64,000 nt of DNA. Origin: Chitinophagaceae bacterium. GTDB lineage: Bacteria; Bacteroidota; Bacteroidia; Chitinophagales; Chitinophagaceae. The notes under the pieces were generated by a model, which saw only the letters and a list, made by a program, of their open reading frames with translations, searched no databases and was not told the origin of the DNA. A program made the translations under genes and the position numbers. Shown here in pieces: positions 54,201 through 63,380 of this stretch. The DNA is taken from the NCBI GenBank assembly GCA_028288585.1, contig JAQBNL010000069.1, forward strand, positions 30,948 through 94,947. The letters are read 5' to 3'. Positions within the stretch are counted from its first letter, which is position 1. The number at the start of each line of letters is the position of its first letter.

Positions 54201-56107
54201 GACATCTTAAAATAAATGATCCTTTTGGAAATGCGACGGTTGGTTTTGTTAATCAAATTGACCAGTTCCGTTTTGAAAATGATTCCATTGGAATTCTGAA
54301 AACATCAGGAAGTTATTCTTCCCTAACAGGAGATATTGTTGCCAATGCAAGTTCAAATAATTCGCAGTATACATTTATTGCTGATGTTACCTATAAAACC
54401 AAAGATTCAACAAATAACCAGTTAAACGGCAGCCTGAATCTTGATAAATCAAATATCAGTTTTCTTCAAAAATATCTAACCTCAATTTTTACAGGGCTAG
54501 AAGGCAATGCTACAGGACAACTGAATATTACAGGCAGGGGCAGGGACCCTAAAATAACAGGCAGCGTGGTGCTTAATGATGCATCACTAACAGTAAACTA
54601 TACACGCTGTAAATATTTTTTTAATAATAACTCTATCTTAAAATTTAATAAAGATGAAATTGATTTTGGAACCTTAAAAATCAGGGACACCTTAAATAAT
54701 ACGGCTACCATAAGCGGTAAGTTGTATCACACATTTTTTGATAATTTCTACTTTAATGAACTTCATTTTAAAACCGACAGGAAGAATGGACTTCCCGGAA
54801 AATTTCTTTTACTAAACACAACGGCAAAAGATAATAATGAATTTTATGGGCGTGTAATTGGCGATGCCGAAATGCAGCTTGATGGGCCTATAAGTGACAT
54901 GAAAATGAATATTACAGGCCAGCCAACAGACAGCAGCCATATTTATTTGCCTACCGGCGATGTTGCAGAAACAGGGAAAATAAATTACATCGAGTTTATA
55001 AAGTTTGGAAGAGAAATGAGAACCGATTTGTCAGTTAGGGAAGAGGTAAACATTAAAGTTAATATGGAAATTACTGCAACCCCTTTTGCACAGATAGATG
55101 TAATACTTGACGAAACAACCGGGGATATTATTAAAGCAAACGGCAGGGGGAAATTAAATATAAGCGTGGGCACAAAAGAACCGCTAACCATTCGTGGCAG
55201 GTATGATGTTGAGGAAGGAGAATACACTTTTAATTTTCAAACATTTTTAAAAACACCTTTTACTTTACAATCAGGATATATTGAGTGGCAGGGCGACCCT
55301 TATCTTGCCAACCTTAATATTGATGCAGTTTACAGGGCTAAGCAGGTTGATCTGAGCACCATTCTTACTACATCAGGATTTAGTAATACAAAGGGCGATG
55401 TAGATGTTGTTTTTAAATTAAGAGGTACACTTAAAGACCCCCGCCCTGATTTTGAATTTGCTTTTCCTTTTGATAACCCCTTACGATCAGACCCCATCGC
55501 CAACCAGTATTTAAAAACAAAATACCAGGCAGATAAAAATGTAATGAACAAACAGGTAACATCCCTCTTGTTGTTTAATTCTTTCATTTCTGATGATAAA
55601 AATTTATTTACCACCAACAACACCGGCAACTTTGTGTTTAGAACGGTTGGACAGGTATTATCAAATACGCTTTCTTCTTCGCTTAATAACTGGCTGCAGA
55701 AATTATTAAAAACCGACCAGGTAAATCTTTATACAAACATCAATACGTCTGACTTTAATTTACAAAAAAGCCTTACCCAAAAGCAACTTCAAAACCTGGG
55801 AAACTTTGGTTTTAAAACAGCCTTTCTAAATAACAGGCTGCTGATAAATTTTGGAGGTAATGTAGACTACCGGCTTGTGCAGGCATCCAATAATTCCAAT
55901 ACTAATTTTCTGTTTACTCCCGATGTTTCATTTGAATATTTAATTTCTCCCGGAGGAAGCCTGCGTGTTGTTGGCTTTAACCGCAGCGATGCTGACCTGG
56001 GCGATATTGCAGGAGTTACACGCCGCAACCGTACTGGTATTTTACTCTCCTACCGGAAAGATTTTAATACTTTCTATGAATTGTTTGGAATAGATAAAAG
56101 AAGGTAG
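51281..56107 (+). CDS. TamB-like translocation/assembly module protein
   Basis: A 1608-residue (from the GTG at 51281) AsmA/TamB-type protein that bridges inner and outer membranes and is thought to carry lipids or help insert outer-membrane proteins. Residues 1-70 hold two hydrophobic helices, the middle is a long beta-groove, and the C-terminal 250 residues contain the DUF490 domain ('GEYTFNFQTF', 'PYLANLNIDAVYRA'). The reading frame stays open upstream to a TAA just before 51224, so translation could begin at a CTG (51230), adding 17 residues that would extend the first helix; neither start is ideal. Confidence 0.88.
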   Translation: MLGLTWLILEYAAGQTMLLLFVALLVSLFIYIFSRLTFIQKKWFASSLIILLTILYLAINSSAFQTWIVKKVTGKLSQNLHAKVSIKHVDFQLFNKMLLEETLVLDKKNDTLLYAGSVKVNITDWFFLKDNITLKYVALDNALINLNRKDSTWNYQFLVDYFSSPARKKDTSTNVIKLDLKTVEMTRVKIWKKDEWSGQNVLVSFDKLNFTPDVFDTKNKTIKINEINLDHPLYAEYNYQAIRPKIIKSIIDPLPKKNGLQWNEEDWLITVKNINVKDGGFSIESDNGSIPYSNMFDGGHIIASSINGSLKNVQFAKDTITANINIAAKDRSGFEIKKLAAAYKFTPQQMEFKNLDLITNRSHIRNYYVMRYNNFNKDFANFEQAVTLEANFTGSEISSEDISYFAPSLKTWQRNFFINGNVTGTIDNLSGRKMLVRSNNNYFDGDIAIRGLPNNPYLNLKSNELRTSYAELATIIPSLKKVTGPNLSALGNIHFAGTFTGFFNDFVTYGTLTTDLGTLVTDLHMQFPGNSPSIYSGKVATNNFRLGKFIGDDQLGNISFNGNIAGKGFNANNVDVTVDGNIKQIEFNNYNYQDIIAKGNFKNKVFKGAVSINDPNVKIDGLVGTVDLRGKEPLFNFDANVARLNLKNIQLTNDNFSLTGKFNLNFSGNNIDNFLGAAKIYNATLLDNDQKLSFDSLTIRSTISGGKKYLLVQSNELDANVSGNFKILELPEAFQLLLNRYYPAYINKPRRNIHAQDFTFDIKTKVVSDYIGLLSKKINGFNNTTISGNLNLSTNTLNITANVPSFNYNNIDFTNLNFTGTGTFDTLTLAGNVGDIIISDSLHLPDTKILVTAYNDISDISIKTSASKTLNDANLSLRLQTLPDGFKLNFNPSSFVINDKKWILEKGGELVLSDKLLTASEVKFVQNDQQIIISTEPSSTGNSNDVLVELKKINIGDVVPFFIRSPRFEGLMTGHLKINDPFGNATVGFVNQIDQFRFENDSIGILKTSGSYSSLTGDIVANASSNNSQYTFIADVTYKTKDSTNNQLNGSLNLDKSNISFLQKYLTSIFTGLEGNATGQLNITGRGRDPKITGSVVLNDASLTVNYTRCKYFFNNNSILKFNKDEIDFGTLKIRDTLNNTATISGKLYHTFFDNFYFNELHFKTDRKNGLPGKFLLLNTTAKDNNEFYGRVIGDAEMQLDGPISDMKMNITGQPTDSSHIYLPTGDVAETGKINYIEFIKFGREMRTDLSVREEVNIKVNMEITATPFAQIDVILDETTGDIIKANGRGKLNISVGTKEPLTIRGRYDVEEGEYTFNFQTFLKTPFTLQSGYIEWQGDPYLANLNIDAVYRAKQVDLSTILTTSGFSNTKGDVDVVFKLRGTLKDPRPDFEFAFPFDNPLRSDPIANQYLKTKYQADKNVMNKQVTSLLLFNSFISDDKNLFTTNNTGNFVFRTVGQVLSNTLSSSLNNWLQKLLKTDQVNLYTNINTSDFNLQKSLTQKQLQNLGNFGFKTAFLNNRLLINFGGNVDYRLVQASNNSNTNFLFTPDVSFEYLISPGGSLRVVGFNRSDADLGDIAGVTRRNRTGILLSYRKDFNTFYELFGIDKRR

Positions 56108-56194
56108 TTAATCACACCACCCTGCAAGGTTATAAACTTCTTCAAAATCTTTTAGCCCCTTACTCATTTTTTTAAAGAAAACTATATCAAAACA

Positions 56195-56222
56195 GAACAC
56201 ATAGTGTTCATATACGAACACT
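56195..56222. promoter_or_regulatory. Operator-like array of three alternating half-sites
   Basis: The half-site GAACAC occurs at 56195-56200, its inverse GTGTTC at 56204-56209, and GAACAC again at 56216-56221. The first two form a 15-bp perfect palindrome with a 3-bp gap; the last two form a second one (AGTGTTC/GAACACT) with a 6-bp gap. Such nested symmetry suggests binding of a dimeric or tetrameric regulator, 100 bp before the small ORF at 56322. A folded RNA alternative cannot be excluded. Confidence 0.45.
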
Positions 56223-56321
56223 TTCGCAAGTGAGCTATTTTCAACTAATTGAATTTCAATAGAATTTTATTTGGCACTGGCATTGAAATATTGCTGGCAT
56301 AACCATTTATAAAAAAATAAA

Positions 56322-56570
56322 ATGAAACATTCAACCAACAACTTAATTACCGCTTTAAAGAGCCTTGTAATGAAAGTGGCTTTTTGTAGCCAGTTACTGC
56401 TTATTAGCCTGGCATTACCTTCACTTTTTTATGTAGGGATAACTTATAACAATGAAGGCCTGCAAAAAAAGAACTTACATCTAACGAATAAGGGGAAAAA
56501 ATTTTTAGCGACTGACAAAGGGGGAAATGAAAAGACCATTAAATATTTTCCTGCGTTTTTACAGCTGTAA
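56322..56570 (+). CDS. Possible small exported protein
   Basis: An 82-residue frame preceded by an A-rich start context. The first half holds a Lys-containing N-terminus and a hydrophobic segment (about 19-41), like a signal sequence or membrane anchor; the second half is Lys-rich and hydrophilic. I recognise no family. It occupies most of an otherwise empty 460-bp gap and ends one base before the stop codon of the convergent ribBA gene. It could be a chance ORF, but the position behind an operator-like palindrome makes expression plausible. Confidence 0.45.
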   Translation: MKHSTNNLITALKSLVMKVAFCSQLLLISLALPSLFYVGITYNNEGLQKKNLHLTNKGKKFLATDKGGNEKTIKYFPAFLQL

Positions 56571-56571
56571 A

Positions 56572-57777
56572 TTATTTTGATGCCATTATTTTATGGCCCA
56601 GCTTATCCCGTTTGGTCTCCAGGTATTTTTTATTGTGCTTGTTAGAAGCAATTTCAATAGGTACTGTATCAACAATTTCCAGCCCGTAGCCATTAATGCC
56701 TGCACGCTTACGTGGGTTATTGCTGATCAGCTTTATTTTTGTAATTCCCATCTGCCGTAAAATTTGTGCGCCCACTCCATAATCTCTTTCATCCTGCCCA
56801 AAACCTAATTCAAGGTTTGCCTCTACAGTGTCTCTGCCCTCTTCCTGTAATTTATACGCCTTAAGTTTATTAAGCAATCCGATACCTCTTCCCTCCTGGT
56901 TCATATATAATACAACACCTTTACCTTCTGCTTCTACCATTTTCATCGCAGCATGCAATTGCTCGCCGCAATCACATCGCAGGGAACCTAAAATATCTCC
57001 TGTCATACAACTTGAGTGAACTCTTACCAAAACAGGTTCATCTTTTTCCCAGCTTCCTTTTTTCAATGCCATATGTTCCTCACCTGTATTAATTTGTCTA
57101 AACGCTATAAGCTCAAAAGTTCCGTATTTGGTGGGCATGCTTACACTCACATCTTCGTGTATCAGTGATTCTGTTTTTAACCGGTAAGCAATAAGGTCTT
57201 TTATAGAAATAAGTTTAAGATCAAATTTCTTAGCTATTTTAATTAATTCGGGAACTCTTGCCATTGTTCCATCTTCATGCATAATCTCTACCAGCGCACC
57301 TGCTTCACCATGCCCTGCAAGCCTTGCCAGGTCTATAGTTGCTTCGGTGTGGCCGGCTCTGCGTAATACTCCGCCCGATTTTGCTCTCAATGGAAATATA
57401 TGTCCCGGCTTCCCAAGGTCTTGTGGTTTTGTTGCAGGATCAATTAATGCCTGTATCGTTTTGGAGCGGTCATGCGCTGAAATACCGGTTGTGCATCCAT
57501 GTCCTAAAAGATCAACGCTTACAGTAAAAGGCGTTGCATGTAAAGCAGTATTTCTGTGCACCATTAATTCCAATCCCAGTTCATCGCATCTTTCTTCAGC
57601 AAGGGGAGCACATATCAGTCCCCTGCCGTTTTTACTCATAAAATTTATTATCTCAGGGGTAACATTTTTTGCAGAAGTAATAAAATCACCTTCATTTTCC
57701 CTGCTTTCATCATCAACTACAATTACAAGTTTACCTTTTTTTATATCTTCAATTGCACTTTCAATAGTATCTAACAT
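56572..57777 (-). CDS. ribBA: Bifunctional DHBP synthase / GTP cyclohydrolase II
   Basis: From the Met at 57777 the protein has 401 residues; a 21-residue upstream extension of the frame is not typical. The N-terminal RibB domain makes 3,4-dihydroxy-2-butanone 4-phosphate ('[13 protein letters not shown]', '[14 protein letters not shown]') and the C-terminal RibA domain opens GTP ('[19 protein letters not shown]', whose three Cys bind zinc; '[10 protein letters not shown]'). Both start riboflavin synthesis. No FMN riboswitch is apparent in the upstream 240 bp. Confidence 0.96.
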   Translation of the reverse strand: MLDTIESAIEDIKKGKLVIVVDDESRENEGDFITSAKNVTPEIINFMSKNGRGLICAPLAEERCDELGLELMVHRNTALHATPFTVSVDLLGHGCTTGISAHDRSKTIQALIDPATKPQDLGKPGHIFPLRAKSGGVLRRAGHTEATIDLARLAGHGEAGALVEIMHEDGTMARVPELIKIAKKFDLKLISIKDLIAYRLKTESLIHEDVSVSMPTKYGTFELIAFRQINTGEEHMALKKGSWEKDEPVLVRVHSSCMTGDILGSLRCDCGEQLHAAMKMVEAEGKGVVLYMNQEGRGIGLLNKLKAYKLQEEGRDTVEANLELGFGQDERDYGVGAQILRQMGITKIKLISNNPRKRAGINGYGLEIVDTVPIEIASNKHNKKYLETKRDKLGHKIMASK

Positions 57778-58015
57778 AATCTTATTTAATTTTTCAAAGA
57801 TACGAAGAGTTTGAGGGATAGTATTAGTTGTAAAAGACAATCACTGTATTAAAAAATAAATTTGTGCCTTAAATTCATAAAGTAGATAAGCAGCAAAATC
57901 CATTAAAATCTTGCCTAAGTATTTAATAAATGTTGAATTAATAATTTGTTAATAAAACTTATTACTGGTTACAATATAATTTCATTTCTTTGCCACTTTA
58001 AAAAACTAACAAAAT

Positions 58016-61000
58016 ATGTTATACAAAAGAATTTTACCTTTTATTATTTTCCTATTTACATTGCCTTCTTTAATAAATGCACAACAGACCACCGGCAGCA
58101 TTACGGGATTCGTAAAAGATGCAAATGGTCAAAATTTAGCTGGTGCTACTATTACTGCAGTACATGTACCTACAAATTCAAAATACCTTACAGTAGCAAA
58201 AAATGGGGGACAGTTCACTCTCCCAAACCTTCGTATTGGGGGTCCATATACTGTAACTATCCATTTTACCGGATTTACTGACCAGGTTTTTAATGACCAG
58301 AATGTTGCCCTTGGTACACCATTAAACATCGAAGCAGTTTTAAATCCAAGTACCCAGGTACTAACCGCTGTTACAATAAGCGGGGGTGGCAGAGGACTTA
58401 TTAGCTCTCAAAGAAATGGAACCTCAACTAATATTTCTGCAAGGCAGATACAGAATATGCCTACAATTAATAGAAACATCCAGGATTTTGCCCGTTTAAC
58501 ACCTCAAGCTAAAGCTGGTACTAATGCAAATACCGGTGAGGGGGCAGGTCTTTCTTTTGCCGGCCAAAGTAACAGGTATAACCAATTTTCAATAGATGGC
58601 GCCAATGCAAGTGATGCATTTGGTTTAGGTTCTACAGGTACCAATGGTGGTAACTCAAATATAAATCCTATTTCCATAGAAGCAATACAAGAGATACAAA
58701 TCGTTTTAGCTCCTTATGATGTTACACAAGGCGGCTTTACGGGTGGTGGAATAAACGCTGTAACTAAAAGTGGAACTAATAAATTACATGGTTCTTTGTA
58801 TGGGCAATATCAGAATCAAAGTTTTGTAGGTAAAAGCAGTGCTTATAATTCAACTATCTCCAGGCTTCCTTATGGTGATTTTAAAAATCAAACTTTTGGT
58901 GCAAGCTTAGGCGGCCCAATCATTAAGAATAAATTATTCTTTTTCGTAAGTGGGGAGAGGTACAAAAAATCAACTCCAATAGCATTTGACCCAACTGTTC
59001 CAGGATCTGGCTCTAAAGTAAGTGTTGATACATTAGAAATGATAAAAAACTTTATGCTTAAAAATTACGGATTTGATCTGGGCTCGTACGGTGCTATTAA
59101 CAATGAGAATCAATCTACTTCTCTGTTTGGCCGCATAGACTGGAATATAAGCAGTAAGCATAAACTTACATTGCGTCATAACTATGTTAACGGAAGTAAT
59201 GATTTTGCCCGTAGCCGAGGTGCTACTGCTGCATTTTTCGAGAACACCGGTTATAATATTGAAAATACCAGTAATTCAAGTGTTATTGAATTAAATAGTA
59301 CTTTCTCTTCTTCTGCATCAAATGTTTTGCGCCTCACTTATAATTCAATTAAAGATGCAAGAGTAACTCCAGCAGCTCCAAATTTATTTATTTCAAGCTA
59401 TGATGTAGTACAAAAGGCGAATATATCATATACCCTTGGTTCGGAGTTTTCCAGTCAAGCCAATAGCCTTGATCAGAATATTCTCACTATAACTGACAAT
59501 TTTACTCTCTATAAAGGGAACCACACTTTAACTTTTGGTACGAATAATGAATTCTTTAAGAGTTCTAATGTATTTCTGCAAGCCTATTACGGAGCCTATA
59601 CATATAGTTTAGGAAATAACTCCAATAATAATATAGCAAACTGGATGGCTAATATTAGTTCGGGTATAACCCAGTATCAAGTTGGATATTCAGCAGTTGC
59701 AGGCAGAGGTGATAAATCTCCGGCAATTTTAAAATCTGCCCAGCTTTCTGCATACGCACAAGATGTATGGTCGGTTACTAAAGCTTTCAAGCTTACTTAT
59801 GGTCTTCGTGTAGATCTGCCGTATATCAAAGATGCGCCGGCCGAAAACACAGCGTTTAATACCGCTTTCGCAGCATTTGATGTTAAAACAAATCAAATAC
59901 CCAAACAGAGATTAATGTTTTCTCCCCGAGTTGGTTTTAATTGGAATATTGCTGACGAAGGTGTGCAGATCCGTGGCGGCTTAGGGATGTTTACCGGAAG
60001 AATTCCATTTGTATGGATATCTAACCAATTCAGTAATACTGGTGTTACAACAAAGAATTTAACTTATACAACAACTTCAACACCTACGGTTGGAAGTTTA
60101 GCTTTAAAATATGTTTTAAACCCCAATGATCCTCAATTAGGAGCTTTCATTCCGGCAGCCGGAACTCCTGCTCCAAGTGTAATAAATGTGATAGATAAAA
60201 ATTTCAAATTTCCACAAGTATTCAGGGCAAATTTAGCTGCAGATAAAAAATTAGGGACAGCATTTGTTGCAACGTTTGAAACTGTATTTACAAAAAACAT
60301 CAACAATGCTTTTTACTCAAATTTAAATATTAGCCCAAATGGTGAAAGCACTGTAACACTTGGCCCTACTACACGCCCTTATTGGAGTAAGCCAAACCTT
60401 AATACTAATTATGGCCAGGTAATAAAATTGAGCAATACAAGTAAAGGGTATTCTTTTAATTTTACTGCACAATTACAAAAAACCTATAGTAAAGGATGGC
60501 AGGGATCAATTGCTTATACCTATGGTACTGCCACTTCTTTAAATGATATCCCTTCTTCAGTAGCTACCTCAAATTACAGGGGTGTTACATCTGTGAATGG
60601 TTTGAACAAACTTGTTTTAAGTGCCTCAAATTTCGATGTTGGATCACGTGTTACAGGATTTATAAGCAAAGAGTTTAAATACCTGAATCATCTTGCAACT
60701 ACATTCACTTTATTCTACAGTGGGCAAACAGGACAAGGCTTATCCTATGTGTATGCAGCTGCAAGCAGCAAGAATATAACCGGTGAAGATAATTCTTCAA
60801 CATCATTGGTTTACATTCCTACCTCCCTTGCAGAAGCAAATTTTGTAGATATTGCCAATGGAGCTACTGCCTCACAACAATGGGCTAACTTCCAGGCATT
60901 AATGGCAAGCAATAAATACCTGCAAACACATGCCGGTCAAAATGCTGAAAGAAACGGTGATCGTATGCCTTGGGAAAATCATTTTGACCTTCGGGTATCA

Positions 61001-61330
61001 CAGGACTTTTTGCTCAAAAGTCATAAACTACAAATTTTTGCTGATGTAGTTAATGTAGGGGCCTTATTAAATAAGGATTGGGGCCGTTCTTATGGAACCG
61101 GTTCTACTCCTGATGGTTTCTTCCCTACAACTTCTTTACTCTTTACACCGATTGTGAGTGGATCACAGAAAAGAGATGGTGGCACAGCTTTTACACCAAC
61201 AGTTAATAATCCTGCATTTCAATTCAACATTAATAATTTTACCAAGATCGGTAATGATTATAAAACGTATAACGTGAATAGTTTTACATCCCGTTGGAAT
61301 GCACAAATTGGTGTGAGATATAGTTTCTAA
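58016..61330 (+). CDS. Oar-like TonB-dependent receptor
   Basis: A 1104-residue outer-membrane protein of the Oar/OmpA-related TonB receptor type. Signal peptide 1-22, CarboxypepD_reg-like domain (about 27-110; 'GSITGFVKDANGQNLAGATI'), plug (about 130-250; 'GQSNRYNQFSIDGANASDAFG', 'EIQIVLAPYDVTQGGFTGGGINAVTKSGTN') and barrel ending in 'QIGVRYSF' with the terminal Phe recognised by the BAM complex. Oar proteins export or import peptides and other ligands in Myxococcus and Bacteroidota; the ligand here is unknown. Strong terminator follows. Confidence 0.93.
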   Translation: MLYKRILPFIIFLFTLPSLINAQQTTGSITGFVKDANGQNLAGATITAVHVPTNSKYLTVAKNGGQFTLPNLRIGGPYTVTIHFTGFTDQVFNDQNVALGTPLNIEAVLNPSTQVLTAVTISGGGRGLISSQRNGTSTNISARQIQNMPTINRNIQDFARLTPQAKAGTNANTGEGAGLSFAGQSNRYNQFSIDGANASDAFGLGSTGTNGGNSNINPISIEAIQEIQIVLAPYDVTQGGFTGGGINAVTKSGTNKLHGSLYGQYQNQSFVGKSSAYNSTISRLPYGDFKNQTFGASLGGPIIKNKLFFFVSGERYKKSTPIAFDPTVPGSGSKVSVDTLEMIKNFMLKNYGFDLGSYGAINNENQSTSLFGRIDWNISSKHKLTLRHNYVNGSNDFARSRGATAAFFENTGYNIENTSNSSVIELNSTFSSSASNVLRLTYNSIKDARVTPAAPNLFISSYDVVQKANISYTLGSEFSSQANSLDQNILTITDNFTLYKGNHTLTFGTNNEFFKSSNVFLQAYYGAYTYSLGNNSNNNIANWMANISSGITQYQVGYSAVAGRGDKSPAILKSAQLSAYAQDVWSVTKAFKLTYGLRVDLPYIKDAPAENTAFNTAFAAFDVKTNQIPKQRLMFSPRVGFNWNIADEGVQIRGGLGMFTGRIPFVWISNQFSNTGVTTKNLTYTTTSTPTVGSLALKYVLNPNDPQLGAFIPAAGTPAPSVINVIDKNFKFPQVFRANLAADKKLGTAFVATFETVFTKNINNAFYSNLNISPNGESTVTLGPTTRPYWSKPNLNTNYGQVIKLSNTSKGYSFNFTAQLQKTYSKGWQGSIAYTYGTATSLNDIPSSVATSNYRGVTSVNGLNKLVLSASNFDVGSRVTGFISKEFKYLNHLATTFTLFYSGQTGQGLSYVYAAASSKNITGEDNSSTSLVYIPTSLAEANFVDIANGATASQQWANFQALMASNKYLQTHAGQNAERNGDRMPWENHFDLRVSQDFLLKSHKLQIFADVVNVGALLNKDWGRSYGTGSTPDGFFPTTSLLFTPIVSGSQKRDGGTAFTPTVNNPAFQFNINNFTKIGNDYKTYNVNSFTSRWNAQIGVRYSF

Positions 61331-61340
61331 TAAAATTTAA

Positions 61341-61380
61341 AATAAAGAAGCCGCTTCAATAATGAAGCGGCTTCTTTATT
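61341..61380. terminator. Strong bidirectional terminator
   Basis: A perfect 18-bp inverted repeat (61341-61358 with 61363-61380) with an ATAA loop and A/T-rich ends on both sides. It lies 10 bp beyond the Oar-like gene stop and 12 bp before the stop of the convergent esterase, so it should terminate both. Confidence 0.93.
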
Positions 61381-61391
61381 TATTACTTTAC

Positions 61392-62201
61392 CTACTCTCT
61401 CCCCCAACCCCATTTTAAAAATTCAGGAAACACCTTACTCCATGTGGCAATATCATGTTTGCCATCTTCCAGTTCAAGGTATTTAATATCTCTTTCTTTA
61501 TCGTAACCTTTTAAAACCAATTCATCAATAAGGCTGATAGTGTCATCTATGGCATCAATAATTCCATTGCTGTTTCTGTCTGCCATTTCATCTTTGGTTC
61601 CTGTTTCAAAAAAGAATTTTAGCCAGGGATAATAATCTCCCTTACGAATTTTATTATGCATTATCCTGTGAAGGTTTTCATCAAACAATTCATCATCCTG
61701 GCTTAGCGTACGCCACCATAACGATGGGCTGAATAACCCAGCCTTACTAAATTCTTCAGGATGGCTCCATACAATATCTAGTGCACTTAATGCGCCTAAT
61801 GAAAATCCACAAAAAGATTTTTCCTTAAAAAAATCTATACCGTAAGTCTTTCTTACAAATGGTATCAGCTCATTAAAAATAAATTGAGAATATGCAAGCG
61901 CCTTAGTTCCCCGCCCTTTGTAATCAAGAACATCTACAGTTCCATATTCATTTTTCCTGTCTTTTCCACAATATATACCTACACATAATAAAGGCGTTAT
62001 GCTATCAGCATTTTTTTCCAGGATATTTTCAAATTGCATTTCGGGCAAATTTTGTCCATCATTTATCAGGAGTAAACTTATGCCAGGCTGATTTATCCCA
62101 TTTATTGGTAAGTAAATATCCAGTGTTACTTCCCTGTCAAGATAAGATGAAAATAAAACATGGCTTTCGGTTAAAATTCCTGCGGTTCTTTCTGTTCCCA
62201 T
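61392..62201 (-). CDS. Esterase D/Fes-like alpha/beta hydrolase
   Basis: A 269-residue alpha/beta hydrolase of the putative esterase family (Pfam Esterase, as in enterochelin esterase and antigen 85). The nucleophile elbow is 'GFSLGA' (Ser about 144) and the C-terminal His is in 'EDGKHDIATW'. No signal peptide is seen. It is divergent from the ATP-grasp gene with about 150 bp between. Possible substrates are acyl or peptide esters; a role with the ligases beside it is inference. Confidence 0.85.
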   Translation of the reverse strand: MGTERTAGILTESHVLFSSYLDREVTLDIYLPINGINQPGISLLLINDGQNLPEMQFENILEKNADSITPLLCVGIYCGKDRKNEYGTVDVLDYKGRGTKALAYSQFIFNELIPFVRKTYGIDFFKEKSFCGFSLGALSALDIVWSHPEEFSKAGLFSPSLWWRTLSQDDELFDENLHRIMHNKIRKGDYYPWLKFFFETGTKDEMADRNSNGIIDAIDDTISLIDELVLKGYDKERDIKYLELEDGKHDIATWSKVFPEFLKWGWGRE

Positions 62202-62350
62202 ATGTCTTCAAAAATACACAAAAGATAAAGGCGTCCTGCATCTGTAGTGTATAGGATGCTAAAAAACATTTTTGTTTTATTGGGCATGAAAAAATATATT
62301 TGAATAGGCTTGAAAAATATTTTCAATAGTAACTCACACAAATTGTCATC

Positions 62351-63304
62351 ATGAAAAAAATAGGAGTTTTATTTGGAAGAGAAAGAAGCTTTCCTGAAGC
62401 GTTTATTGAAAGAGTAAACAGCAAAAATATAAAAGGAATAACTGCAGAAGCAGTTCATATTGATAAAGTGGTACAGGGCGAACCCAGTGGCTACGCTGTA
62501 ATAATTGATCGCATATCACAGGACGTTCCTTTTTATCGTGCATATCTTAAAAATGCTGCGCTTACAGGTACTGCTGTAATAAATAATCCATTTTGGTGGA
62601 GTGCAGATGAAAAATTTTTTAATAATTGCCTGGCTACAAAAATTGATGTTCCTGTTCCAAAAACAGTTATTCTTCCTTCAAAAGAATTGCCGGTTGATAC
62701 AACTGAGCAATCATTTGCAAACCTTGCATTTCCATTAGACTGGAATGGTATTATTAACTACATAGGATTTCCTGCGTATATGAAACCTTTTGCAGGTGGC
62801 GGCTGGAAGAATGTTTATAAGATAAAAGATATGGATGACCTGTTTAGAAAACATGGAGAAACGGGTGAACTGGTTATGATGCTTCAGGAGGAAATTATTT
62901 TTGATGAATATTACAGGTGCTATTGTATTGGAGGCAAGCATGTACGCATTATGCCATACGAACCTCGTAATCCTCATCATTTAAGATATGCTGCAGATTT
63001 TAAACCTGATAAAGAACGCCACGCTTTAATGGAAGATATTGTTTTGAGAATAAATAAATACTTGGGCTACGATTTTAATACAGTAGAACTTGCGTTACGC
63101 GATGGTGTGCCTTATGCAATTGATTTTTGCAACCCTGCGCCTGATGCAGAAGTAACCAGTGTAGGCCAGGAAAATTTTGATTGGGTTGTGGAAACAGCCG
63201 CCAATTTTGCTATTGAAAGAGCAGAACAACAGGATGATAAAAAAGATAATCTTACCTGGGGAGAATACGTAAAACGGAGTGCTGGCAAAAAAAAACTTTA
63301 TTAA
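62351..63304 (+). CDS. ATP-grasp ligase-like protein
   Basis: A 317-residue RimK/ATP-grasp-type protein. The ATP-binding region has 'PAYMKPFAGGGWKNVYKI' (about 139-156; the Lys before the Gly-rich loop), 'LQEEIIFDEYYRCYCIGGKHVRIMPYE' for the adenine and Arg contacts, and the metal-binding 'AIDFCNPAPDAEV'. It probably forms an amide or peptide bond using acyl phosphate; substrates are unknown. It precedes a carboxylate-amine ligase by 76 bp on the same strand. Confidence 0.84.
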   Translation: MKKIGVLFGRERSFPEAFIERVNSKNIKGITAEAVHIDKVVQGEPSGYAVIIDRISQDVPFYRAYLKNAALTGTAVINNPFWWSADEKFFNNCLATKIDVPVPKTVILPSKELPVDTTEQSFANLAFPLDWNGIINYIGFPAYMKPFAGGGWKNVYKIKDMDDLFRKHGETGELVMMLQEEIIFDEYYRCYCIGGKHVRIMPYEPRNPHHLRYAADFKPDKERHALMEDIVLRINKYLGYDFNTVELALRDGVPYAIDFCNPAPDAEVTSVGQENFDWVVETAANFAIERAEQQDDKKDNLTWGEYVKRSAGKKKLY

Positions 63305-63380
63305 AAAAGAAAGACAGGAAAAAAGTATATAAAGTAAAGAGATTAGACTAATTCACTAATAAACTGATTAACTAACACAA

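Noticed and set aside
57347..57814. 155-residue plus-strand ORF
   Set aside because: It is antisense to ribBA, whose motifs are unambiguous.
57946..58281. 111-residue plus-strand ORF
   Set aside because: It overlaps the signal peptide and first domain of the Oar-like receptor in another frame, and its Cys/Tyr-rich composition is not protein-like.
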